From positions 1 through 11,243 of the forward strand of contig CALVPU010000134.1 in the NCBI GenBank assembly GCA_944353735.1: a stretch of 11,243 nt of DNA, in the 5' to 3' direction. A model generated the notes under the pieces. The model saw only the letters and a program-made list of their open reading frames with translations, had not been told where the DNA came from and did no database searches. A program made the position numbers and the translations under genes. Of this stretch, positions 5,705 through 11,243 are shown in pieces. Source of the DNA: an uncultured Eubacteriales bacterium (GTDB lineage Bacteria > Bacillota > Clostridia > Christensenellales > Aristaeellaceae). Numbering within the stretch: the stretch's first letter is position 1; each line of letters starts with the position of its first letter.

Positions 5705-8700
5705 ATGAAGAAGCAATGGATTCGCGTGCTTGCGAGTTGGATCGCGCTGGCGATGCCGCTGTCGGCGACCGGCGCATTGTGCGAAGCCCAGCCGGTGGAA
5801 GCGGCGGTGGAGGCGGTCGTCGAGACGCCTGTTCCCGTGACGCCCGAGCCCGTGACGCCCGAGCCGGCGGCGTTGGAAGTGGAACCGGAACCCGCGACGG
5901 AGACACCGGCGACGGAAACCCCGGCGACGGAAGTTCCCGCGACGGAAGTTCCCGCGACGGAGGCTCCCGCGACGGAGACCCCGGCGACCGAGGCGCCCGC
6001 GACGGAAGCGCCCGCGACGGAGACCCCGGCGACCGAAGCGCCCGCGACCGAGTCGCCCGCGCCGGAGACGCCCGTGCCGGACCCGTCGGCGAGCGCATCG
6101 GCGGAGCCCTCGCTGAGCCCGTCGCCGGACCCGTCGGCGAGCGCGTCGCCCGCGCCGTCGCCGAGCGCATCGGCGCAGGTGATCGTCGCCTTTGCGCCCA
6201 TCGGCGCGACCGAGATCACGCTGGAGGAGAAGCCGGCGCTGGAGCAGTTCCTGTCGGCGCTGCCGACGGCGCTGCAGGCGACGCTGCAGGACGGCAGCGC
6301 GGCGAGCGTGCCGGTCACGTGGCGCTGCCCGGACTTCGACGCGCAGCAGGAATCGTATGTGTTTACCGCGGCGCTGACCGACGCCGCCTATGCGCTGGCG
6401 GAGGGCGCGGCGATGCCGTCGTTCCGGCTGGTGATCACCGCGGGGCAGAAGGTCTACGGCGACTTCACATTTGACGTCGGCGGAGACGGCGCGCTGACGC
6501 TGGTCGGCTATGCCGGTTCGGACGGCGTCGTGGCGGTGCCGGTGGAGGTGGACGGCGCGCCCGTGACCGCCATCGCGCGCACGGCGTTTGCCGGCAACCG
6601 CGCGCTGCGGGAGCTCGCCGTGCCGGCGGGCGTGCTCGCCATCGAGGGCGGCGCGTTTGCCAACTGCGCCTCGCTGACCAAGGTCGAGCTGCCCGACTCG
6701 CTCGAGCAGGTTTCCGGAAGCCTCTTTGACGGCTGCGGCGCGCTGAAGGACGTCCAGCTCAACATCGCGCTGGAGTCGGAGATGGCGGACGCCCGCGGCT
6801 ATACCCGCCAGGTGGAGCTGCCCGACGGTCGCGTGCGCGAGGTCAGCGTGCGCATCGAGCGCCCCTTTACCGATTTCAACGTGCAGTCCGGCGGCGAATG
6901 GCACGTCACCGGCGCGATCGTCATCGACGCCGACCACGCGGCGAGCATTTCCGGCGGCGGCGCGCTGCGCATCGACCCGTCGGCTTCGCTGGTGGTCAAC
7001 GGTGCGCTGAACTGCTCCGGCGCGTGCGCCAACGCCGGCCGCGTCACCGCCTGCGGCGGCTCGATTTCCGGCGTGGACGGCGAGGTGCTGCGCGAGCACA
7101 GCTGGGTGGACGGCGTCTGCTCGGTGTGCGGCGCGGCGCAGGAGGGCGGCGGGGAAGTGCCCGGCGCGCCCGTGACGCTGACGGTGCGCTATGCGGCGGA
7201 CAGGCTGGAAAAGACCTACGACGGCACCAACGGCCTGGACCTCGGCGCGGAGGACTTTCGCATCGAGGGCGTCGCCGAGGGCGACGAGGTCGTGATCGCC
7301 GCCATCAACGCCGATTTCTCCGGCGTCAACGCCGGCAGCTATCTCGCCACGCTGTCGTTTGCCCTCGGCGGCGCGGACGCGGAGAAGTACGCCGCCCTGC
7401 CGATGGAGCTGGGCGTGGTCGTGCACAAGCGCCCGGTGACCGTCACTCCGCGCGAGGGACAGGGCAAGACCTACGGCGATCCCGAACCGTCCATCCGCGC
7501 CACCTACACCGGCGTGGTCAGCGGCGAGGCGCTGGCGGGTCAGCTCAGCCGCGAGAGCGGCGAGGCGGTCGGCAGCTACCGCATCACCGTGGGCACGCTG
7601 GAGAGCGCCAACCCGAACTACGCCATCACGCTGGAAAGCGGCACGTTTGCGATCGCGCCCAAGTCGATCGCCGGCGGCTCGGTGACGGTGGCGCGCATTC
7701 CCAACCAGCGCTATACCGGCGGCGCGCTGACGCCGGCGGTGGAGGTGCGCGACGGCGCGCGCGCGCTGACGCAGGGCGTCGACTACGCGCTGTCCTACGC
7801 CGCCAACGTCGAGGTCGGCGCCGCCGCGGTGACCATCACCGGCATGGGCAACTATTCCGGCTCGCGCACGGCGAGCTTCCAGATCATCCGCGTCAGCGGC
7901 GGGGGCGGCGGCGGAATCGTCTCCGCGAGCGCCTTCCTCGGCATGGGCGACGAGTACGTGGGCGCGGCGGTCGACGGCGCGTTCGGCGCCGCCAGCAGCG
8001 GCAGCCTCGTGGTCGACGGCAGCGATCTGGGATTGGTGCTGTTCGGCGAGGACGGCGAGCCGCTGACCTTCACGGCGCGCGCGCGCGTCATCGCCGACGC
8101 GCAGGGCGGAGAGCACCGCTACATCTGCTTCGACGTCGCCGAGCCTGAGACGGCGGACGGCGATTACGGCGAGCCGCGGCTGCGCCTGAACATGGACGTG
8201 ATCGCCGCGCTGCGCGCCGAGGGCTACACCGACGTGGAGATGAACGTCGGCTCCGCGCAGGCGCGCATTCCCATGGACACGCTGTACGCCGAGTACGTCG
8301 ACGAGCGCGGCGCGTTCGCCGTCGGCAGCTACGAGATCCGCCTGTGGCCGCTGGACGCCGGCGCGGAGGAACTGGCGCAGTCGCAGGCGCTGGCGGACGT
8401 GGAAACGTTCCTCGAGCCGTACCACTTCGAGCTGGTGGCGCTGCCCGCGGCAAACGGCGCCGTGCCGGCGGATACCGCCGCGCCCACGGCGCAGCCGCAG
8501 GACGGCGAGGCGGGCGAGGACGTGCTCAGCCTGCTGATGGGCGTGGAGCTGCTGTTCGCGCCGGAGCAGGCGCCGGACTATCAGAACGTGCCCTACGTGC
8601 TCGTCAGCGCCGACGCCGCCCAGCCGGAGCTGGCCTCCGAGCAGGGCGCGGCGTTCATCCTCGAGGGCGACGTGGTCAAGAGCGTGACGACGCCGATGTA

Positions 8701-8746
8701 CGGCGGCGTGTACGCGCTGGCGCCGGCACAACAGGCGGAAGGATGA
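5705..8746 (+). CDS. Secreted multi-domain repeat protein (PATE stalk, BspA-like LRR, YDG/MBG domains)
   Basis: A 1013-residue exported protein of unknown ligand. The start is set by GGAGG 6 nt before ATG 5705. Residues 1 to about 28 are a signal peptide (MKKQWIR, hydrophobic core, CEA/QP). In order: a Pro/Glu-rich segment, twelve PATEx pentapeptides (63-122), a Ser/Pro-rich stretch to about 158, an Ig-like region with VPVTW (about 160-248), a BspA-like leucine-rich part (about 249-353, AFAGNRALRELAVP and AFANCASLTKVELP), HSWVDGVCSVCG (from 465, two Cys pairs as in a small zinc knuckle), a YDG-type domain from KTYDGTNG (about 492-578), an MBG-type domain from KTYGDPEPSI (579-656), another beta-repeat from NQRYTGGALTPAVEV (657-731), a Gly6 linker and a 270-residue C-terminus I do not recognise. 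No LPXTG motif, SLH domain or C-terminal membrane segment is visible, so how it is retained is unclear. Adhesion is inference. Confidence 0.9.
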   Translation: MKKQWIRVLASWIALAMPLSATGALCEAQPVEAAVEAVVETPVPVTPEPVTPEPAALEVEPEPATETPATETPATEVPATEVPATEAPATETPATEAPATEAPATETPATEAPATESPAPETPVPDPSASASAEPSLSPSPDPSASASPAPSPSASAQVIVAFAPIGATEITLEEKPALEQFLSALPTALQATLQDGSAASVPVTWRCPDFDAQQESYVFTAALTDAAYALAEGAAMPSFRLVITAGQKVYGDFTFDVGGDGALTLVGYAGSDGVVAVPVEVDGAPVTAIARTAFAGNRALRELAVPAGVLAIEGGAFANCASLTKVELPDSLEQVSGSLFDGCGALKDVQLNIALESEMADARGYTRQVELPDGRVREVSVRIERPFTDFNVQSGGEWHVTGAIVIDADHAASISGGGALRIDPSASLVVNGALNCSGACANAGRVTACGGSISGVDGEVLREHSWVDGVCSVCGAAQEGGGEVPGAPVTLTVRYAADRLEKTYDGTNGLDLGAEDFRIEGVAEGDEVVIAAINADFSGVNAGSYLATLSFALGGADAEKYAALPMELGVVVHKRPVTVTPREGQGKTYGDPEPSIRATYTGVVSGEALAGQLSRESGEAVGSYRITVGTLESANPNYAITLESGTFAIAPKSIAGGSVTVARIPNQRYTGGALTPAVEVRDGARALTQGVDYALSYAANVEVGAAAVTITGMGNYSGSRTASFQIIRVSGGGGGGIVSASAFLGMGDEYVGAAVDGAFGAASSGSLVVDGSDLGLVLFGEDGEPLTFTARARVIADAQGGEHRYICFDVAEPETADGDYGEPRLRLNMDVIAALRAEGYTDVEMNVGSAQARIPMDTLYAEYVDERGAFAVGSYEIRLWPLDAGAEELAQSQALADVETFLEPYHFELVALPAANGAVPADTAAPTAQPQDGEAGEDVLSLLMGVELLFAPEQAPDYQNVPYVLVSADAAQPELASEQGAAFILEGDVVKSVTTPMYGGVYALAPAQQAEG
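5891..6070 (+). repeat. 15-bp tandem repeat encoding PATEx pentapeptides (12 units)
   Basis: Twelve in-frame 15-bp units of the type CCCGCGACGGAGNCN run without interruption. Eleven encode PATE plus T, V, A or S, and the last encodes PAPET. The following 108 bp (6071-6178) encode related P/S-rich repeats, with PDPSASAS occurring twice. The third bases vary between units, but the frame is kept, so copy number could change by slippage without breaking the protein. It forms an extended wall-spanning stalk between the signal peptide and the folded domains. Confidence 0.95.
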
Positions 8747-8757
8747 GGGAAGCGGAC

Positions 8758-9639
8758 ATGAACCGGGATCATGCGATCAATCGCAACGAGCCCTGCTGGT
8801 GCGGCAGCGGGCTGAAGTACAAGAAGTGCCACGCGGACATCGACGAGCGCATCGCCGCCTTTGCCCGCGCGGGCTGCGCGGTGCCGGCGCGCGCCATGCT
8901 CAAGAGCCGCGCGCAGATCGACGGCATCCGCGAGAGCGGCAAGCGCAACGCCGCCGTGCTCGACGAGGTCGCCGCGCGCATCCGCGCCGGCATGACCACC
9001 GCCGAGATCGACCGCATCGTCGATGAGACCACCCGCAAGCTGGGCGGCATCCCCGCGCCGCTGGGCTATCAGGGCTTTCCCAAGAGCGTGTGCACGTCGG
9101 TCAACGATCAGGTCTGCCACGGCATCCCCTCCGAGGAGGACGTGCTCGAGGAGGGAGACATCGTCAACGTCGATGTCTCCACGATCTACGGCGGCTACTT
9201 CTCCGATTCCTCGCGCATGTTCATCATCGGCGAGACCGCGCCGGAGGCGAAGCGGCTGGTCGAGGTCGCGCGCGAGTGCGTGCGGCGCGGCTGCGAGGCG
9301 GTCAGGCCGTGGGGATTTTTAAGCGACATGGCGCGCGCCGTCAACCGCTGCGCGGAGGAAAACGGCTTTTCCATCGTCCGCGAGATCGGCGGGCACGGCG
9401 TGGGCGTCGAGTTTCACGAGGACCCGTGGGTCGGCTACACCGAGCCTGCGCAGCAGGGGCTGCTGCTGGCGCCGGGCTTCGTGTTCACCATCGAGCCGAT
9501 GGTCAACATGGGCGCGCCGGACATCTTCTGCGACAGCGACAACGGCTGGACGATCTACACCGAGGACGGCCTGCCCTCCGCGCAGTGGGAGGTCACCATC
9601 GCCGTGACCGGCGAAGGCAGCGAGATCCTCGCGTGGTGA
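8758..9639 (+). CDS. map: Type I methionine aminopeptidase with N-terminal SEC-C motif
   Basis: A 293-residue cytoplasmic metallopeptidase that removes the initiator methionine from new proteins. All five metal ligands are present: D139 (NVDVS), D150 (FSDSSRMF), H213 (GGHGVGVEFHE), E246 (FTIEPM) and E278 (QWEVT), with catalytic-pocket histidines H121 (CHGIPSEE) and H220. Residues 10-25 (NEPCWCGSGLKYKKCH) are a SEC-C zinc motif like that at the end of SecA, found in a subset of longer MetAPs and probably used for ribosome or protein contact. ATG 8758 is preferred because GAGGGA lies 7 nt upstream; ATG 8743, overlapping the previous stop as ATGA, would add five residues. It follows the surface-protein gene by 11 bp and is probably co-transcribed with it, an odd partner for a housekeeping enzyme. 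Confidence 0.95.
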   Translation: MNRDHAINRNEPCWCGSGLKYKKCHADIDERIAAFARAGCAVPARAMLKSRAQIDGIRESGKRNAAVLDEVAARIRAGMTTAEIDRIVDETTRKLGGIPAPLGYQGFPKSVCTSVNDQVCHGIPSEEDVLEEGDIVNVDVSTIYGGYFSDSSRMFIIGETAPEAKRLVEVARECVRRGCEAVRPWGFLSDMARAVNRCAEENGFSIVREIGGHGVGVEFHEDPWVGYTEPAQQGLLLAPGFVFTIEPMVNMGAPDIFCDSDNGWTIYTEDGLPSAQWEVTIAVTGEGSEILAW

Positions 9640-9720
9640 GCGCGCCATCGGGCGCCATGAACGCCCGGTGACGGGGACCGCTCGGTCGGTCCCGCGCTTC
9701 GCCGCGCGGAGATGCTCGCG

Positions 9721-9815
9721 GGCGAAGCGGCAGAATTTTGGCCCGCGGTGCGGGTGCGCTTCACTGCCGGGCGAAATGGGCGGCGAAGCGGCGAAATTTT
9801 TGCCCGCAGTGCGGG
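9721..9815 (+). repeat. 34-bp imperfect direct repeat before the C39-like gene
   Basis: Copies at 9721-9754 and 9782-9815 agree at 30 of 34 positions without gaps; both begin GGCGAAGCGGC and end GTGCGGG. The right copy ends in a 7-bp hairpin with a 3-nt loop (TGCCCGC, AGT, GCGGGCA at 9801-9817), directly before the GGAGG of the next gene. The left copy can also pair with CGCTTCGCC at 9695-9703. The decamer GGCGAAGCGG recurs at 2384 and 2502 in another intergenic stretch. No terminator U-tract follows on the plus strand. Confidence 0.7.
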
Positions 9816-9832
9816 CACATGGAGGAAGGCAC

Positions 9833-10585
9833 ATGGAGACGTTGAGAGAGGGCGATTCGGGCGCGCGCGTGCGCGAACTGAAGGACAGGCTTGACCAGCT
9901 GGGCTACGACTGCGGCGCGGGCGACGGCTTCGACCGCCAGACGGCGTGGGCGGTTCGCTGGTTCCGCAGGCAAAACGGCATGGCGGATTCGCCCTGCGCT
10001 GACGAGGCGCTGTGGGCGCGGCTCGCGTCGGGCGATGCCGCGCCGGGCGTCGGCGGCGGTTTTCCCTATTACAGCATGGAGGAGCCGCTGTGGGCGGACT
10101 ACCCCTACGACGCGGCGAACACGCCGGAGATCGAGCGCATGCGCGACTCCGCCTGCGGCCCGACGAGCATGGCGATCGCGCTCAGCGCGCTGCTGCGCCG
10201 CGCGGTGCTGCCGCCGGTGCTGGCGGATTGGTCCAACGCCAACGGCTTTCGCGATCCCGACGGCATTCGCGGCACCTCGGACGCCTTCTTCCCCGCCTGC
10301 GCGGCGCGCTATGGGATGACCGCCGAGCGCGTGGAGATCGAGGACGAGGCGTCGTTCGCGCGCGCCGCAGCGGCGCTCGACGCTGGCAAGGCGATCATCT
10401 GCAACGTCGTGCCGGGCTCGCCGTTCACGCCCAACGGTCACTACAACCTCATTCGCCGCATCGCGGACGGACGCATTTCCATCTGCGACCCCAACCCCAA
10501 GAACGCCAACCTGCCGGACTACACCGTCCGCGAATGGCTCGAAGGCCGCTGGGGCAGGCGTTACATGATCGTCGGCAGGGCCTGA
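9833..10585 (+). CDS. Peptidoglycan-binding domain plus C39-like cysteine peptidase
   Basis: A 250-residue two-domain protein. Residues 4 to about 65 match a PG_binding_1 domain (REGDSGARVRELKDRLDQLG, then TAWAVRWFRRQNGM). Residues about 80-240 match a C39_2-type papain-like peptidase: the catalytic cysteine in DSACGPTSMAIALSALL (C108), the histidine in NGHYNLIRR (H203) and the aspartate in ISICDPNPKN (D219). ATG 9833 has GGAGG 7 nt upstream. There is no signal peptide or membrane segment, although a peptidoglycan-binding domain implies work outside the cell. A longer in-frame start at 9668 would run through the upstream repeats, lacks a ribosome binding site and adds no signal sequence. Substrate unknown; bacteriocin-leader cleavage is not suggested because no ABC transporter or precursor is nearby. 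It stands alone, 193 bp after map. Confidence 0.85.
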   Translation: METLREGDSGARVRELKDRLDQLGYDCGAGDGFDRQTAWAVRWFRRQNGMADSPCADEALWARLASGDAAPGVGGGFPYYSMEEPLWADYPYDAANTPEIERMRDSACGPTSMAIALSALLRRAVLPPVLADWSNANGFRDPDGIRGTSDAFFPACAARYGMTAERVEIEDEASFARAAAALDAGKAIICNVVPGSPFTPNGHYNLIRRIADGRISICDPNPKNANLPDYTVREWLEGRWGRRYMIVGRA

Positions 10586-11053
10586 CGACCTGAGCGGGAA
10601 CCGCCGGGATTGGCGCGCGTACCTGCGGTGGCGGGAGCCGGCGCGCGCGGGTTTCTTCTGCCGTGCAGGGGCAAGGCAGAACGCCACAGGAGCAGGGCTC
10701 CCCAGTGGCGGAAGCGAGGTTTTGCGACAGGAGCCGGCGCGAGGAGGTTTCTTCTGCTGTGAAAAGGCAAGACAGAGCGCTGCAAGAGCAAGACTCCCCA
10801 GTGGCGGAAGCAAGGTTTTGCGGCGGGAGCCGGCGTATGCGGGTATTTCCTTTTGCTATGCAGAGGTGAGACTGAACGCCGCGGCAAGGTTTTGACGCGC
10901 GCGTGCGGGACTGCTTTTACCCCGTGTGCGCGGGGAAGGGCAAATGGGCGCGCGGCGCGAAAGGGAAAGGCAGGGGTTAAAATCCGACCGACCGGCAGCC
11001 ATGCGCGCAGCGCGGAACGCCAGCGCGCGGCGGTGCGCAGAGTCAAGCGAAAG
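10586..11053 (+). other. Non-coding 3' region with tandem repeats
   Basis: No gene can be supported. The stretch holds the 96-bp tandem repeat (10634-10896) and then about 155 bp of purine-rich, GC-rich DNA without a ribosome binding site or promoter I can defend, up to the strong terminator at 11054. It is probably the long 3' untranslated part of the C39-like gene, unless an unrecognised RNA is made from it. Open frames on both strands here simply reflect the repeat period of 96 bp being divisible by three. Confidence 0.5.
10634..10896. repeat. 96-bp tandem direct repeat, two full copies and one shortened
   Basis: GGAGCCGGCG recurs at exactly 10634, 10730 and 10826, a period of 96 bp. The first two units align end to end without gaps and agree at 79 of 96 positions (about 82%), with most differences being G/A or C/T changes. 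The most conserved block is CTCCCCAGTGGCGGAAGC followed by AGGTTTTGCG. The third unit keeps the start and end of the pattern but lacks roughly 25 bp in between. The units are contiguous, without spacers, so this is not a CRISPR array. Confidence 0.88.
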
Positions 11054-11098
11054 ACGACCGAAGGACGCGGATAGGAGCGTCCTTCGGTCGTTTTTTTT
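11054..11098 (+). terminator. Strong Rho-independent terminator
   Basis: A perfect 15-bp stem (ACGACCGAAGGACGC at 11054-11068 with its complement at 11077-11091) closes an 8-nt loop and runs into eight T (11091-11098). It is the strongest terminator in the window and lies 468 bp beyond the last gene on this strand. On the minus strand the flank is only TCTTTCG, so it is mainly directional. Confidence 0.93.
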
Positions 11099-11243
11099 GG
11101 CGCGCCCGTTGGCCTTGACAGCGACAGGCAGAGGCGGTCCGCTGGGAGCGGTCCGGCGCGGTTGGGCGATTTGCCCGCTCGCGGCAACGGCACGGCGCGT
11201 CTGCCCGTCCGCGGCGCGGCCCAGCGCGGTGCAGCCGCGAGCA

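Noticed and set aside
5684..8731. Very long open frame of about 1015 codons antisense to the surface-protein gene.
   Set aside because: It mirrors the codon bias of the GC-rich gene on the other strand, gives a low-complexity Arg/His-rich product, and has no ribosome binding site or recognisable domain. The plus-strand gene has a signal peptide and known domains.
9674..9693. Hairpin GGGACCG/CGGTCCC after map as a terminator.
   Set aside because: The 7-bp stem is followed by GC-rich sequence without a T-run, so intrinsic termination is not supported.
10634..10896. CRISPR array.
   Set aside because: The 96-bp units are contiguous and diverged; there are no short identical repeats separated by unique spacers and no cas gene nearby.
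10561..11193. Minus-strand open frame giving a 32-residue repeat protein across the 3' repeats.
   Set aside because: It crosses a strong terminator, has no ribosome binding site, and exists because the 96-bp period is a multiple of three; an equally repetitive frame exists on the plus strand.
11099..11243. Possible start of another gene at the right edge.
   Set aside because: No frame on either strand gives a recognisable protein, and TTGACA at about 11115 lacks a -10 hexamer at a suitable distance.

Overview
The window is GC-rich throughout (I estimate about two thirds G+C by eye; not computed). It has strong AGGAGG-type ribosome binding sites, Rho-independent terminators, a lysine (L-box) riboswitch, an MgtE magnesium transporter, a family GH4 alpha-galactosidase and a BspA/MBG-type repeat surface protein. 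This fits a high-GC anaerobic Firmicute of the Clostridia, probably a gut commensal of the Oscillospirales/Christensenellales type. That placement is inference; no rRNA or other marker gene is present. I see no tRNA, rRNA, CRISPR array, insertion sequence or phage gene.

Layout. (1) 1-603: the 3' third of a GH4 alpha-galactosidase gene (melA) entering from the left, closed by a terminator. (2) 621-2368: a mgtE transcription unit with its own promoter, a leader of about 260 nt that is structured and contains a well-primed 23-codon upstream ORF, the mgtE gene, and a terminator. (3) 5551 down to 2577, minus strand: an amino-acid ABC importer operon (binding protein, then permease, then ATPase). 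It is preceded by a promoter, a lysine riboswitch aptamer and a transcription terminator. The riboswitch assigns lysine as the probable substrate, which the proteins alone would not. An unusual 300-bp G/C-skewed gap separates the binding-protein gene from the translationally coupled permease/ATPase pair. (4) 5705-9639, plus strand: a 1013-residue secreted multi-domain protein with a (PATEx)n stalk, followed 11 bp later by a type I methionine aminopeptidase carrying an N-terminal SEC-C zinc motif. (5) 9833-10585: a small peptidoglycan-binding plus C39-like cysteine peptidase protein without a signal peptide. It is preceded by a 34-bp direct repeat and followed by a tandem 96-bp repeat and a very strong terminator at 11054-11098. 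The last 145 bp hold no gene I can support.

How the parts relate. Two of the transcription units appear to be ligand- or ion-responsive: lysine import under an L-box, and Mg2+ import behind a long leader that does not look like the usual M-box. The best candidates for something not yet described are the mgtE leader with its small ORF, the 96-bp tandem repeat family, and the G-rich spacer inside the lysine transporter operon.
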